Of a stretch of 64,000 nt of DNA, positions 48,960 through 59,900 are shown in pieces. Position 1 is the first letter of the stretch. Every line of letters starts with the position of its first letter. Origin of the DNA: an uncultured Rhodobacterales bacterium (GTDB lineage Bacteria; Pseudomonadota; Alphaproteobacteria; Rhodobacterales; Rhodobacteraceae); assembly GCA_903845215.1 (NCBI GenBank), contig CAIMWI010000029.1, positions 1 to 64,000 of the forward strand, in the 5' to 3' direction. The notes beneath the pieces were generated by a model. It did no database searches and had not been told where the DNA came from. It saw only the letters and a program-made list of their open reading frames with translations. A program made the position numbers and the translations under genes.

Positions 48960-50030
48960 TTAGCCCTTGCCCCGATCAGAAACCATCCGGCCCACCAACT
49001 GGGCGGTATAGTCTACGATCGGAACAATCCGGCCATAGTTAAGCCGGGTCGGGCCGATGACGCCCACGGCGCCAATGATCTTACGGTCGGCGTTCATATA
49101 GGGAGAAACGACGAGAGTGGAACCCGAAAGTGAAAAAAGCTTGTTCTCAGAGCCAATAAAAATGCGCACACCTTCGCCATTGTCCGCCATTTCCAGAAAA
49201 TCGGCGATGTCACGCTTGCGTTCAAGATCGTCAAAGAGGGTGCGGATGCGGTCTAGGTTGAGGGATTCGCCGCCTGCCTCGATCAAATTGGCCTGACCGC
49301 GCACCATAAGGCGCTCGCCACGCTCTCCAGCGTTTTCCCACAGGGCCATGCCACTTTCAACCAGATCACGGGCCAGCGAATCAATTTCTTGGCGGTGACG
49401 GGCAATTTCAGCGGCAATCAGCGGTCGCAGTTCTGACAGGCGGCGGCCTTCGGCGATGGCGTTGAGGAAATTCGCCGCCTCGCGCATGGACGACGGGGTT
49501 TGGCCGGGGGGTGGGGCGAAAAGGCGATTTTCCACATGGCCATCGGCGAAAACCAGCACCACAAGGGCGCGGTCGGGCGACAGGCTGACAAATTCGATAT
49601 GCTTGATCGCCGTCTCTTGCTTTGGCGCCAAAACAAGGCTGGCCGACCGCGTGATGCCCGAAAGCGCCGCACCCACCTGATCAAGCAGAGACGTGACATT
49701 GCCATCATCCCGGTCCATCGAGGATTCGATCTTGGCGCGATCTTGATCATCGATCGTGCCGACCTCCATCAGCCCATCGACGAACATGCGCAGGCCAAGT
49801 TGGGTAGGGATGCGGCCCGCGGACACATGAGGACTGTCAAGCAGGCCAAGATACTCTAGATCCTGCATGGTGTTGCGAATCGTCGCGGCAGACAGCTTTT
49901 CCGTCATCGATCGCGTCAGCGTGCGCGAGCCGACCGGATCGCCGGAATTGAGATATGACTCGACCACACGGCGAAACACCTCGCGCGAGCGGTCATTCAT
50001 CTCTGTCAGGATCGAGGATGCGTCAGACAT
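48960..50030 (-). CDS. hrcA: Heat-inducible transcription repressor HrcA
   Basis: EVFRRVVESYLNSGDPVGSRTLTRSMTEKLSAATIRNTMQDLEYLGLLDSPHVSAGRIPTQLGLRMFVDGLME. Confidence 0.96.
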   Translation of the reverse strand: MSDASSILTEMNDRSREVFRRVVESYLNSGDPVGSRTLTRSMTEKLSAATIRNTMQDLEYLGLLDSPHVSAGRIPTQLGLRMFVDGLMEVGTIDDQDRAKIESSMDRDDGNVTSLLDQVGAALSGITRSASLVLAPKQETAIKHIEFVSLSPDRALVVLVFADGHVENRLFAPPPGQTPSSMREAANFLNAIAEGRRLSELRPLIAAEIARHRQEIDSLARDLVESGMALWENAGERGERLMVRGQANLIEAGGESLNLDRIRTLFDDLERKRDIADFLEMADNGEGVRIFIGSENKLFSLSGSTLVVSPYMNADRKIIGAVGVIGPTRLNYGRIVPIVDYTAQLVGRMVSDRGKG

Positions 50031-50136
50031 GATCTCTTGGTAGGACCAAGGGCAAGGCCCGTCAATCGGGGTTGCGCCTTTGGGCTAGGGCGGCATATCT
50101 GACACAGATAAAGAAAACCCAACACAAGGTGCTAAC

Positions 50137-50850
50137 ATGCGTCCCTCGGGCCGGAAATTGGATGAAATGCGGGCGGTTTCGATTGAGGCCGGGGTGATGA
50201 AACATGCCGAAGGGTCGTGCCTGATCAAGATGGGCGACACACATGTGCTGTGTTCAGCCTCGATCGAGGATAAGCCGCCAAGCTTTTTGAAGGGCACAGG
50301 ATTGGGTTGGGTGACGGCCGAGTACGGCATGCTGCCCCGCGCCACGGGTGGACGCACCAAGCGCGAGGCGGCCATGGGCAAGCAGTCTGGCCGCACACAG
50401 GAAATTCAACGTCTGATCGGGCGGGCCTTGCGCGCAGGCGTAGATCGGTCTGCCTTGGGAGAGCGGCAGATTGTGGTGGATTGCGATGTCATCCAAGCCG
50501 ATGGCGGCACACGCTGTGCGTCGATCACGGGCGGTTGGGTGGCGCTGCGGTTGGCGGTGAACAAGTTGATGAAGGCCGGCGTAATTGTCAGCGACCCGAT
50601 GATTGACCATGTGGCCGCAATTTCCTGCGGCGTTTATGCAGGGCAAGAGGTGTTAGACCTTGATTATGCTGAAGATTCTGTTGCGGGCACGGATGGAAAC
50701 TTTGTGATCACAGGGCGCGGGCGCATGATTGAAGTGCAAATGTCGGCCGAAGGCGCAACGTTTTCACGCGACGAAATGGGCAAATTGCTGGATCTGGCAG
50801 AGGCGGGCGTGGCATCCTTGGTCGCGGCGCAGAAGGCCGCTGTGGCGTAA
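50137..50850 (+). CDS. rph: Ribonuclease PH
   Basis: [70 protein letters not shown]. Confidence 0.97.
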   Translation: MRPSGRKLDEMRAVSIEAGVMKHAEGSCLIKMGDTHVLCSASIEDKPPSFLKGTGLGWVTAEYGMLPRATGGRTKREAAMGKQSGRTQEIQRLIGRALRAGVDRSALGERQIVVDCDVIQADGGTRCASITGGWVALRLAVNKLMKAGVIVSDPMIDHVAAISCGVYAGQEVLDLDYAEDSVAGTDGNFVITGRGRMIEVQMSAEGATFSRDEMGKLLDLAEAGVASLVAAQKAAVA

Positions 50851-51458
50851 TGCAGATTGTGGCGGGCGAAACACTTTTGGTGGCCACAGGTAACCGCGGC
50901 AAGTTGGCCGAAATTTCGGCGTTGCTGCAACCCTTTGGCGTTTTAGTGGTATCATTAAGCGAACTTGGATTGGCAGAGCCAGAAGAGACAGAGTTTTCCT
51001 TTTCTGGCAATGCTTTACTGAAAGCGCGCGCAGGCGCTGCAGCGTCTGGTTTGGTTACCTTGGCCGATGATTCTGGGTTAGAGGTGCAGGCCTTGGGCGG
51101 TGCGCCGGGGATCTACACCGCCGATTGGGCCGAGGGGGCCAAGGGGCGAAATTTCGGTCGTGCGATGGAAAAAACCTGGGGGCTGTTGCAGGCCATCAAA
51201 GCAGCGCCCCCACACAAAGCGACATTCTGCTGCACCTTAGCGTTGGTTCGGCCAGAGGGTGCGGAACAGGTTTTTGCGGGGCGCGTAGAGGGGCAGATCG
51301 TATGGCCGATGCGCGGCGCACAGGGGCATGGCTATGATCCGATTTTCATGCCGAATGGCCATTTGGAAACCTTTGGCGAGATGGATGACGTTGTAAAAAA
51401 CAAAATCAGCCATCGCGCTGACGCCTTCGCCAAACTGATCAAGGAATGTTTCACGTGA
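50850..51458 (+). CDS. rdgB: XTP/dITP pyrophosphatase (RdgB/HAM1)
   Basis: LLVATGNRGKLAEISALL, TLADDSGLEVQALGGAPGIYTADWA, GHGYDPIFMPNG, ISHRADAFAKL. Confidence 0.96.
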   Translation: MQIVAGETLLVATGNRGKLAEISALLQPFGVLVVSLSELGLAEPEETEFSFSGNALLKARAGAAASGLVTLADDSGLEVQALGGAPGIYTADWAEGAKGRNFGRAMEKTWGLLQAIKAAPPHKATFCCTLALVRPEGAEQVFAGRVEGQIVWPMRGAQGHGYDPIFMPNGHLETFGEMDDVVKNKISHRADAFAKLIKECFT

Positions 51459-51829
51459 AACTTATTTCAACCGGTTCCCCGTTTGAGGCAACCATGGGCT
51501 ACAGTCGCGCCGTTGTGAAGGGTGGTTGGTGCTTTGTATCGGGCGTTACGGGGTACGACTATGCCACAATGACCATGCCAGACAACATCGCCGACCAAGG
51601 CCGCACCTGTTTTGCCACCATTGCCGCTGTATTAAAGCAAGCCGGGTTCGAGATGGCCGATATCGTGCGCGTGCAATACACCGTAACCGATGCAGCGTTG
51701 GTCGACGCATTGGTTCCGGTTTTGGGGGCGGAACTGGGCGATATCAGGCCCGCCGCGACGATGGTGATCGCAGGCCTGATCCGCCCCGAAATGAAGGTTG
51801 AAATCGAAGTGACGGCCTTTAAAGAATGA
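51446..51829 (+). CDS. RidA/YjgF family protein (non-archetypal)
   Basis: AVVKGGWCFVSGVTGYDYATMTMPDNIADQGRTCFATIAAVLKQAGFEMADIVRVQYTVTD...KVEIEVTAFKE; overlaps the rdgB 3' end. Confidence 0.88.
   Translation: MFHVKLISTGSPFEATMGYSRAVVKGGWCFVSGVTGYDYATMTMPDNIADQGRTCFATIAAVLKQAGFEMADIVRVQYTVTDAALVDALVPVLGAELGDIRPAATMVIAGLIRPEMKVEIEVTAFKE
51447..51462. promoter_or_regulatory. parS site 1 (ParB-binding palindrome)
   Basis: TGTTTCACGTGAAACT, 15/16 match to parS consensus TGTTTCACGTGAAACA. Confidence 0.88.
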
Positions 51830-52983
51830 CCGAAGATTGGCAAAATGGTGGGTTTGGCCTGTATCTGCACTGGCCCTTTTGCCAATCGAAATGCCCCTAT
51901 TGCGATTTCAACAGCCATGTTTCGGCACAAATTGACCAATCCCGATGGAAAACGGCCTATTTGAACGAAATCAGCCGCGTTGGCACGGAAACCCAAGGGC
52001 GTATCCTGAACTCAGTCTTTTTTGGCGGTGGTACGCCGTCTTTGATGGATCCTGAACTGGTTGCCGCAATTTTGCAAAAAGTGGGTGACACCTGGACCCT
52101 GTCCAATGATGTTGAAATCACAATGGAGGCAAACCCTGGTTCCGTAGAGGCCGGCCGTTTTGCAGGTTACCGCGATGCAGGGGTCAACCGAATTTCGATT
52201 GGAATGCAGGCCCTAAACGACACCGATTTGCGCCGATTGGGGCGGATGCATTCGGCAACCGAAGGAAAAGCCGCCTATGACATTGCCCGCAAGACGTTTG
52301 ACCGGGTCAGTTTTGACCTGATCTATGCTCGCCAAGACCAAACCAGCGCCGAATGGCGCACCGAATTGACACAGGCGCTTGAAATGGGCCCAAGCCATCT
52401 GTCGCTCTACCAACTGACGATTGAAGACGGCACAGTCTTCGGTGCCCGCCATAGTCTTGGCCAATTAAAAGGCCTGCCGGATGAGGATGTGGCCTCGGAT
52501 ATGTATCTGATGACACAAGAGATATGTGAAGCTGCCGGTTTGCCGGCTTACGAGATTTCAAACCATGCCAGACCAGGACAAGAATCGCGCCACAACCTAA
52601 TCTATTGGCGCATGGGCGACTATGCCGGCATCGGCCCGGGCGCACACGGGCGCTTGACTATAAACCGACATCGTTGGGCCACCGAAGCACCCAAGCAACC
52701 TGGCGCATGGCTGCAGATGGTAGAGGCTGGAGCTGCGGGCGAGTCACCGCGCGTCGCCAGCACGCGCGAGGATCACACGCTAGAATACCTGCTGATGTCG
52801 CTGCGCTTGGCAGAAGGCAGCGATATGGCACGGTTTAAGACCATTTCCGGCTATGACCTGCCTGAAAACAAGCTGCGCGATTTGGAAACAGCCGGATTGG
52901 TACTGCGCGAGGCCGGCCAATTGAAAACCACCCGCGAAGGTCGGTTGCTGTTGAATGCAATATTGCGGGATTTGTTGATCTAG
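51826..52983 (+). CDS. hemW: Radical SAM heme chaperone HemW / HemN-like
   Basis: LYLHWPFCQSKCPYCDFNSHV, FFGGGTPSLM, EANPGSVE, RISIGMQALND. Confidence 0.94.
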   Translation: MTEDWQNGGFGLYLHWPFCQSKCPYCDFNSHVSAQIDQSRWKTAYLNEISRVGTETQGRILNSVFFGGGTPSLMDPELVAAILQKVGDTWTLSNDVEITMEANPGSVEAGRFAGYRDAGVNRISIGMQALNDTDLRRLGRMHSATEGKAAYDIARKTFDRVSFDLIYARQDQTSAEWRTELTQALEMGPSHLSLYQLTIEDGTVFGARHSLGQLKGLPDEDVASDMYLMTQEICEAAGLPAYEISNHARPGQESRHNLIYWRMGDYAGIGPGAHGRLTINRHRWATEAPKQPGAWLQMVEAGAAGESPRVASTREDHTLEYLLMSLRLAEGSDMARFKTISGYDLPENKLRDLETAGLVLREAGQLKTTREGRLLLNAILRDLLI

Positions 52984-52989
52984 ACGCTG

Positions 52990-53895
52990 TTAATGCACGT
53001 CCATCACATCGCGTGGGATCTTTGACAGCACGTCACACAGCAGATCAAGATCGTCCAGTGTACGATACTTGATCGTCAAAACCCCGCCCTCGTCCATGCC
53101 GCCGTGATCAATCCTAACCATCATGTGCAGATTAGCCGACAAATCAGCCTCGATCGCGCGGGTGTCTGCATCTTTTTCCGGCTTTCGCTGGCTTCGCGCT
53201 GGCTTTGTGCTTACAATCTTCGCCAGACGCTCCGTCTCCCGCACTGACAAGCCGCGCTTCACCACTGCTGCCGCCAAATCTGCCGGATTCGGGGCGGAAA
53301 CCAAGGCACGGGCATGGCCTGCCGACAAAGCACCAGTGGTGACCAAATCTTGCACCGACACCGGAAGTGTCAGCAACCGCAATAGGTTGGTAACATGGCT
53401 GCGGCTGCGGGAAAGGGCCTCTGCCAACTTTTCTTGGGTATGACCAAAACGGTCGATCAATTGACGATAGGCCAAAGCCTCTTCGATCGGGTTCAGGTCT
53501 TCGCGCTGGATATTCTCGATAATCGCAATTTCCAGCACTTCAACATCGTCAAATTCCCGGACCACAACGGGAACTTCATGCAATCCAGCGATCTGCGCGG
53601 CGCGCCAGCGACGTTCGCCTGCAACAATTTCGTACTGCCCGTCTGCCCCGATAGACCGAACGATCAACGGCTGCACGATGCCTTTTTGGCGAATAGACTG
53701 GGCCAACTGGTCTAAAGCATCTGGCGCAAAGGCGCGGCGCGGTTGGTTCGGGTTGGGCTGCACACGTTCGACAGCCAAAACCTGTGTCGCGCGCGCAAGA
53801 TCAGCACCGGTTGTGCCCGACGGGGTTGGGGCCACATCGGCCAAAAGCGCGGAAAGACCACGGCCCAAACCACGACGTTCGCTTTTCTTCTCCAT
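52990..53895 (-). CDS. parB: Chromosome partitioning protein ParB
   Basis: RRGLGRGLSALLADV, VQPNPNQPRRAF, IVAGERRWRAAQIAGL, ALSAGHARALV. Confidence 0.97.
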   Translation of the reverse strand: MEKKSERRGLGRGLSALLADVAPTPSGTTGADLARATQVLAVERVQPNPNQPRRAFAPDALDQLAQSIRQKGIVQPLIVRSIGADGQYEIVAGERRWRAAQIAGLHEVPVVVREFDDVEVLEIAIIENIQREDLNPIEEALAYRQLIDRFGHTQEKLAEALSRSRSHVTNLLRLLTLPVSVQDLVTTGALSAGHARALVSAPNPADLAAAVVKRGLSVRETERLAKIVSTKPARSQRKPEKDADTRAIEADLSANLHMMVRIDHGGMDEGGVLTIKYRTLDDLDLLCDVLSKIPRDVMDVH

Positions 53896-53907
53896 ATGGG
53901 TAGTCCC

Positions 53908-54717
53908 TTACCTGCGCTGGCGCGGATGGCGCGCCAAGATTTCGGCAGACAGGGCGCGATAGGCCTCTGTCCCTTTTGAATTCGGATCATACTGCATCAC
54001 GGGCAGGGCGAAAGAGGGCGCCTCAGACAGCCGAACGTTGCGCGGAATGACAGTTTTGAAAACCAGATCGCCCAAAGTGGCGCGTGCGTCGCTTTCCACC
54101 TGCTGACTAAGCCGGTTACGTTGATCAGCCATGGTCATCACCACGCCTTCAATACGCAAACCGGGGTTGGCCGTGGTGCGAATTTTGCGGACCGTCAGCA
54201 TAAGTTGTGAAAGGCCTTCTAGCGCATAAAATTCGGCCTGTAAGGGAACAAGGACAGCATGCGCCGATACAAATGCATTAACAGTCAACAGGCTAAGCGA
54301 GGGGGGGCAATCGATCAGGACAAAGTCAAATTCCAACGCCTCAAGTGCTGGCTCGCGCAGGGCGTCATGTAGCAGAAAAATTCGTTTTTCATTCGCAACA
54401 AGATCAATATCGGCCGAGGCGAGATCAGAATTTGCTGGGCATATCCACAGGTTAGCAATCTCAGTCTTTTGGATCACTTCTGTCATCGGGCGGTCTTCGA
54501 TGAGGATGTCATAGGTGGTCGCACGGCGCGCATCCGTCGCAATTCCCAACCCGGTCGAGGCATTGCCCTGCGGATCTAGGTCGATCAACAAAACCGTGGC
54601 ACCCAACTCTACCAGTCCTGCGGCGACGTTGATTGCCGTCGTTGTCTTGCCAACACCGCCCTTTTGGTTGGCAACAGCGATAATGTGGGCTTGGTTTTCG
54701 CGACTAAAATCAGACAT
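53908..54717 (-). CDS. parA: Chromosome partitioning ATPase ParA
   Basis: IIAVANQKGGVGKTTTAINVAAGLVELG deviant Walker A; LLIDLDPQGNASTGLG. Confidence 0.97.
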   Translation of the reverse strand: MSDFSRENQAHIIAVANQKGGVGKTTTAINVAAGLVELGATVLLIDLDPQGNASTGLGIATDARRATTYDILIEDRPMTEVIQKTEIANLWICPANSDLASADIDLVANEKRIFLLHDALREPALEALEFDFVLIDCPPSLSLLTVNAFVSAHAVLVPLQAEFYALEGLSQLMLTVRKIRTTANPGLRIEGVVMTMADQRNRLSQQVESDARATLGDLVFKTVIPRNVRLSEAPSFALPVMQYDPNSKGTEAYRALSAEILARHPRQRR

Positions 54718-55339
54718 TTTGAATGCTCTTTAACGTTAAAATCCGACCAGCGGGATCCGTTTTGCTTTGCGCCTCATCCACCTGAAAATTCCAATGTGCG
54801 GCGGCCTCTTCCAGTTCTTTGGCGGCCTGACCCCCTTTTGGAAACACCGCAACGCCGCCTGCACCAAGATGCCGCACTGCAATGCCGCATAAGGTGGCCA
54901 AAGGGGCAAGGGCACGGGCTGTTACCACATCGGCACCCAACGGCGCCAAAACTTCTGCGCGATCCGTCAGCACTGTGGCAGACAAGCCCAATTGCTGGGC
55001 TGCTTGGTTTAAAAAGACGGCCTTGCGTTTATCTGATTCAACCAGCGTCATCCGCAAGTTAGGCAGTGCCGCTTGCGCCATGATCGCCAGAACCAGACCA
55101 GGAAAGCCCGCACCACTGCCAAAATCGGCCACTTTTCGGGTAAGAGGCGGAATAAATTGAAACACCTGAGCAGAATCAAGCACATGGCGCTGCCATGCGT
55201 CAGCCAAACTACCCGGTGCCACCATATTGATCGCGGGGTTCCACTTTTCAACAAGGGCCAGCAGGTTATCTAATTTGACCAATGTTTCACGTGAAACATC
55301 CAACCAATCCGGCGCAACACCCCGCGCGATGTTAATCAT
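54710..55339 (-). CDS. rsmG: 16S rRNA (guanine-527-N7)-methyltransferase
   Basis: [57 protein letters not shown]. Confidence 0.96.
   Translation of the reverse strand: MINIARGVAPDWLDVSRETLVKLDNLLALVEKWNPAINMVAPGSLADAWQRHVLDSAQVFQFIPPLTRKVADFGSGAGFPGLVLAIMAQAALPNLRMTLVESDKRKAVFLNQAAQQLGLSATVLTDRAEVLAPLGADVVTARALAPLATLCGIAVRHLGAGGVAVFPKGGQAAKELEEAAAHWNFQVDEAQSKTDPAGRILTLKSIQNV
55283..55298. promoter_or_regulatory. parS site 2, within the 5' part of rsmG
   Basis: TGTTTCACGTGAAACA, exact 16-bp parS consensus. Confidence 0.93.
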
Positions 55340-57219
55340 TGGCCAACCGCGCGCACAGATTTGGCTTTACGGCAATGTGCAAGCACCAGCAGCAAGGCGG
55401 CCGGCGTCATACCCTCGATCCGCTCGGCCTCGGCCAAGTTTGAAGGACGGCGGCGTTGAAGTTTTGCTGCCAATTCATTCGACAGGCCGGGCAGTTTCGC
55501 AAAATCCAACTCAACCGGTATCCGCATAAGTTCATTGCTGCGCAACGTGTCGGCATCCGCCTTCTCGCGGTGCAAATATTGCGCGTAAAGCGCATCGCGC
55601 CACACTTGCGCTTTTATGCCTTCGTCAAAACGCAGCATCTGCGGTTCGAGCTGGTCAATCTGTGCCCAATGCGTGTCTGCAAAAGCCAAAACCTGCAACA
55701 AACTGCGCACGGCCCCATCTCGGCTGACACCTATTCCCACTGACCGCAACTCTTGTGGCGAACAGGTCCGTGCGTTTAGGACAGCATTCGCGGCCCCAAT
55801 CTTCGCCATCTTGTCGGTGTATATCTTGGCACGCGCCGCACCCACCAAACCTGCCTCTAGCCCCAATGCCGTCATACGTTGATCGGCATTGTCGGCCCGC
55901 AAATGCAACCGATATTCCGCCCGCGATGTGAACATCCGGTAGGGTTCTGTTACACCCCGCGAAATCAGGTCATCTAGCATCACCCCGATGTAACTGTCTG
56001 TTCGCGAAAACAACACAGGTGCAAGTCCCAAAGCCGCTGCCGCCGCATTGGCCCCCGCAACCAATCCTTGCGCCGCTGCTTCCTCATAGCCGGTTGTGCC
56101 GTTGATCTGGCCAGCAAAGTACAAGCCCGTCACGGTGCTTTCCAGTGTCGGTTTCAGGGCCGACGGATCAAAAAAGTCATATTCAATCGCGTAACCGGGC
56201 TGCAGGATCGTCACATTCTCTAAGCCTTGGATGCTGCGGACATAGTCATTCTGCACATCCGCCGGCAACGAGGTTGAGATGCCATTGGGATAAACTGTGT
56301 CGTCGTCAAGACCTTCGGGTTCCAGAAAAATCTGGTGCCCCGTCTTATCCGCAAACCGAACCACCTTATCCTCGATCGAGGGGCAATAGCGCGGCCCTAC
56401 GCCTTCGATATGGCCGCCGTACATGGCCGAACGCCCAAGATTTGCGCGCACGATATCATGGGTGCGTTCGTTTGTGTGCGTAATGCCACAAGAAACCTGC
56501 CGCACTTGCGGCGCATTGTTCAGAAACGACAGCATCACCGGTTCGTCATCACCGGGCTGTACATCCAGCCCTTCCCACGCAATGGTTTTGCCATCCAACC
56601 GCGGCGGCGTACCGGTTTTCAATCGCCCGCGTTTAAGCCCTAGGCCTGCCAACTTATGCGCCAAGCGTTCCGAAGCAACATCACCTTCGCGCCCACCTGA
56701 CCGATGCTGATCGCCCACGTGGATGATGCCGTTCAAAAACGTGCCGGCCGTCAGCACAACGGCGGCTGCCGTCAGCTGCGTGCCATCCAACAGCGCCACG
56801 CCAGAAACGCGGCCATTTTGGCCATCAATCAGATCAACAACCTCGCCTTCGATAATCTCAAGCCCAGCAGTTCGTGCCAGCAAGTTCTGTATGGCTTGCC
56901 GATAAAGCTTTCGGTCGGCTTGGGTGCGCGGGCCTTGCACTGCGGGGCCTTTGCGGCGGTTCAGCAGGCGAAACTGAATACCCGCCGCATCTGCCGCAAG
57001 ACCCATGATCCCATCCAACGCATCCACTTCGCGGACCAGATGCCCCTTGCCTAGGCCGCCAATTGCGGGATTGCACGACATGACCCCGATGCGATCCTTG
57101 CGCATTGAAATCAAGGCCGTGCGGGCACCCATGCGCACAGCGGCCGCCGCGGCTTCTGCGCCGGCATGCCCGCCCCCAATTACCACCACATCGAAATGTT
57201 TCACGTGAAACATCCTCAC
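55336..57219 (-). CDS. mnmG: tRNA uridine-5-carboxymethylaminomethyl modification enzyme MnmG (GidA)
   Basis: [54 protein letters not shown]; starts [10 protein letters not shown] (MFHVKHFD from 57213 also possible). Confidence 0.97.
   Translation of the reverse strand: MRMFHVKHFDVVVIGGGHAGAEAAAAAVRMGARTALISMRKDRIGVMSCNPAIGGLGKGHLVREVDALDGIMGLAADAAGIQFRLLNRRKGPAVQGPRTQADRKLYRQAIQNLLARTAGLEIIEGEVVDLIDGQNGRVSGVALLDGTQLTAAAVVLTAGTFLNGIIHVGDQHRSGGREGDVASERLAHKLAGLGLKRGRLKTGTPPRLDGKTIAWEGLDVQPGDDEPVMLSFLNNAPQVRQVSCGITHTNERTHDIVRANLGRSAMYGGHIEGVGPRYCPSIEDKVVRFADKTGHQIFLEPEGLDDDTVYPNGISTSLPADVQNDYVRSIQGLENVTILQPGYAIEYDFFDPSALKPTLESTVTGLYFAGQINGTTGYEEAAAQGLVAGANAAAAALGLAPVLFSRTDSYIGVMLDDLISRGVTEPYRMFTSRAEYRLHLRADNADQRMTALGLEAGLVGAARAKIYTDKMAKIGAANAVLNARTCSPQELRSVGIGVSRDGAVRSLLQVLAFADTHWAQIDQLEPQMLRFDEGIKAQVWRDALYAQYLHREKADADTLRSNELMRIPVELDFAKLPGLSNELAAKLQRRRPSNLAEAERIEGMTPAALLLVLAHCRKAKSVRAVGQ
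57197..57212. promoter_or_regulatory. parS site 3, at the mnmG start codon
   Basis: TGTTTCACGTGAAACA, exact consensus, encodes MFHVKH at the mnmG N-terminus. Confidence 0.93.
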
Positions 57220-58499
57220 TTACCTATGCAAAAGCTGGCGAAAATCTCGTCCAGCAAATCCTCTGTGTCCACACGCCCGACCAGCATATCCAACGCCCGC
57301 GCCGCCCGGCGCAAATCAAGCGCCACCAGTTCGGCCGCACCACCTATGTCTTCTACCTGATACCGCGCCGATTCCATAGCCTCAACCGCGCGTATCATCG
57401 CAAACCTATGCCTTTCGCGCGTCATCACACCGGCCGAGGCTGCCTTGTTCGCCAAAACAGCCGTGACCCTCGCAACCAATCGGTCCAATCCCTGCCCGGT
57501 TCGCCCTGAAACGGCGTCCGCACCGGGGCGCATATCGGCTTTACCCTGCACAACGATATCGTCCTGCTGTGGTGCGATCAACAAGGCCTCGTCAGGATGG
57601 TCCAGCAAAAACACGCGCAAATCGGCTGCGCCCGCCCGCGATACCGCCCGTGCAATGCCAATTTGCTCCACAGGGTCAAGCGTTTCGCGCAAACCGGCCG
57701 TATCCAGCAAGGTCACAGCCAGTCCATCCAAGTCCATCCGCACCTCAATCACATCGCGGGTTGTCCCGGCAATTTCTGATGTAATCGCCGCCTCTCGACC
57801 TGCTAACGCATTCAAAAGCGTAGATTTTCCAGCATTTGGCGCTCCTAGGATTGCGACCTCGAAGCCATCTCTGACCCGCTCTGCCACACCGGTTCCGGCA
57901 ATTTCTCGCCGCAGGTCGACCAGCAGGCCGTCGATCAGTTCCAAAACTTCTGGCGTGACATCAACGGGCACGTCTTCATCGGCGAAATCAATCGTGGCTT
58001 CCACCAAAGCCCCGGCGCGGATCAGATCTTTCCGCCAGCCTTCTGCCCGCTTGCCCACAGCACCAGATAAAACCCGCAGGGCCTGCCGCCGTTGTACTTC
58101 GGTTTCTGCGTCGATCAGATCCGCCAAGCCTTCTACCTGCGCCAGATCCAGTCGGCCATTTTCCAATGCGCGGCGCGTGAATTCCCCCGCTTCGGCCGGT
58201 CGCAATCCCATCTGGGCCAGCGCTTGCGACGTGGCCTTGATCACGCCCAAACTGCCATGCAGGTGCAATTCAACGCTGGCCTCGCCGGTGAAACTGGCAC
58301 CTTGATCAAACAGCAGCACCAAGGCTTCGTCCAAAACCTGCCCTTGCCACACCAGTCGCCGTAACGCTGCCTGCCGCGCCGGAGGGGGGGCGCATAGATG
58401 CGCCAAGGCCCAATGCGCCTGAGGGCCAGACAGACGCATCACCGCCACACCCGCCTTGCCCCGCGCCGAGGCTAGGGCAAAGATCGTGTCGCCCATCAT
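57216..58499 (-). CDS. mnmE: tRNA modification GTPase MnmE (TrmE)
   Basis: [59 protein letters not shown]-terminal FCIGK. Confidence 0.97.
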   Translation of the reverse strand: MMGDTIFALASARGKAGVAVMRLSGPQAHWALAHLCAPPPARQAALRRLVWQGQVLDEALVLLFDQGASFTGEASVELHLHGSLGVIKATSQALAQMGLRPAEAGEFTRRALENGRLDLAQVEGLADLIDAETEVQRRQALRVLSGAVGKRAEGWRKDLIRAGALVEATIDFADEDVPVDVTPEVLELIDGLLVDLRREIAGTGVAERVRDGFEVAILGAPNAGKSTLLNALAGREAAITSEIAGTTRDVIEVRMDLDGLAVTLLDTAGLRETLDPVEQIGIARAVSRAGAADLRVFLLDHPDEALLIAPQQDDIVVQGKADMRPGADAVSGRTGQGLDRLVARVTAVLANKAASAGVMTRERHRFAMIRAVEAMESARYQVEDIGGAAELVALDLRRAARALDMLVGRVDTEDLLDEIFASFCIGK

Positions 58500-58505
58500 C
58501 GCCCC

Positions 58506-59777
58506 TTAAGAGTTCATCGATTCGAAGAATTCGCCGTTGGATTTGGTCTGCTTCAGTTTTCCCAACAAGAACTCGATCGCATCCGTCGTGCCCATCGGGT
58601 TCAAGATACGCCGCAACACATAGGTCTTTTGCAGGTCAATCTTTTCAACCAGCAGTTCCTCTTTACGCGTGCCCGATTTCAAAATGTCGATCGCCGGGAA
58701 TACGCGCTTGTCGGCAACCTTGCGGTCCAACACAATTTCAGAATTGCCGGTGCCTTTGAATTCTTCAAAGATCACCTCATCCATGCGGCTGCCCGTATCA
58801 ATCAGCGCCGTGGCGATGATCGTCAGGCTGCCACCTTCTTCGATGTTACGCGCCGCACCGAAAAACCGTTTCGGTCGCTGCAACGCATTGGCATCCACGC
58901 CACCTGTCAGCACTTTTCCTGACGACGGCACCACCGTGTTAAACGCCCGCCCCAAACGGGTGATCGAATCCAACAGGATAACCACGTCACGCTTGTGTTC
59001 CACCAAACGCTTGGCCTTTTCGATCACCATTTCCGCAACCGCCACATGGCGCGAGGCCGGTTCGTCAAAGGTCGACGACACAACCTCGCCCTTTACGCTG
59101 CGCTGCATATCGGTGACTTCTTCGGGCCTTTCGTCGATCAACAGCACGATCAGGTAACATTCGGGGTGATTCACCGCGATGGAATTGGCGATGTTTTGCA
59201 ACAACACTGTCTTGCCGGTGCGCGGTGGCGCCACGATCAAGGCGCGTTGGCCTTTGCCAATCGGGCAAACCAAATCGATAATCCGCGCTGACTTGTCCTT
59301 GATGGTGGGGTCTTCGACCTCCATCTTCAAACGCTCATCGGGGTAAAGCGGCGTCAGGTTGTCAAACAAAACCTTGTGCCGCGCCTTTTCAGGATCGTCA
59401 AAGTTGATCCGCGTGACCTTGGTGATGCTAAAGTAGCGCTCTCCATCGCGCGGCGCCTGCATAAGGCCTTCGATCGTGTCGCCGGTACGCAGGCTAAACT
59501 GGCGTAGAATATCTGCCGATACATAGATGTCATCCGGTCCGGGCAAGTAATTGGCAGAAGTTGAACGCAAAAAGCCAAAGCCGTCCTGCAACACTTCCAA
59601 AACGCCGTCGCCGCCGATCTCCCAGCCTTCTTCTGCGTGCTCTTTCAGGATCGAGAACATCATCTCGCCTTTACGCATGGAAGGTGCGTTCTCAATCTCC
59701 CATTCTTCGGCCATAGCCAGCAATTCTGCCGGCGTCTTTGCTTTCAGATCAGCAAGATTCAGATGTTCAATCGTCAT
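58506..59777 (-). CDS. rho: Transcription termination factor Rho
   Basis: [83 protein letters not shown]. Confidence 0.98.
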   Translation of the reverse strand: MTIEHLNLADLKAKTPAELLAMAEEWEIENAPSMRKGEMMFSILKEHAEEGWEIGGDGVLEVLQDGFGFLRSTSANYLPGPDDIYVSADILRQFSLRTGDTIEGLMQAPRDGERYFSITKVTRINFDDPEKARHKVLFDNLTPLYPDERLKMEVEDPTIKDKSARIIDLVCPIGKGQRALIVAPPRTGKTVLLQNIANSIAVNHPECYLIVLLIDERPEEVTDMQRSVKGEVVSSTFDEPASRHVAVAEMVIEKAKRLVEHKRDVVILLDSITRLGRAFNTVVPSSGKVLTGGVDANALQRPKRFFGAARNIEEGGSLTIIATALIDTGSRMDEVIFEEFKGTGNSEIVLDRKVADKRVFPAIDILKSGTRKEELLVEKIDLQKTYVLRRILNPMGTTDAIEFLLGKLKQTKSNGEFFESMNS

Positions 59778-59900
59778 AGAAAACCCTCGTTAGCCCCAAA
59801 GGCGCGCCTTGGTGCAGTGCAGCGATGTGTCAGAAATGCGTCAACGGCCGGACGGCCACGCGCCTTTCACCTAGAATTAAGCCCACCAAAAGTCAACCTT

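Noticed and set aside
50031-50136. CIRCE element near hrcA
   Set aside because: Looked for TTAGCACTC-N9-GAGTGCTAA; only an isolated gtgctaac near 50130, no inverted partner.
59799-59810. AAGGCGCGCCTT palindrome upstream of rho
   Set aside because: 12-bp palindrome, plausible by chance in GC-rich DNA; no independent support for regulation.
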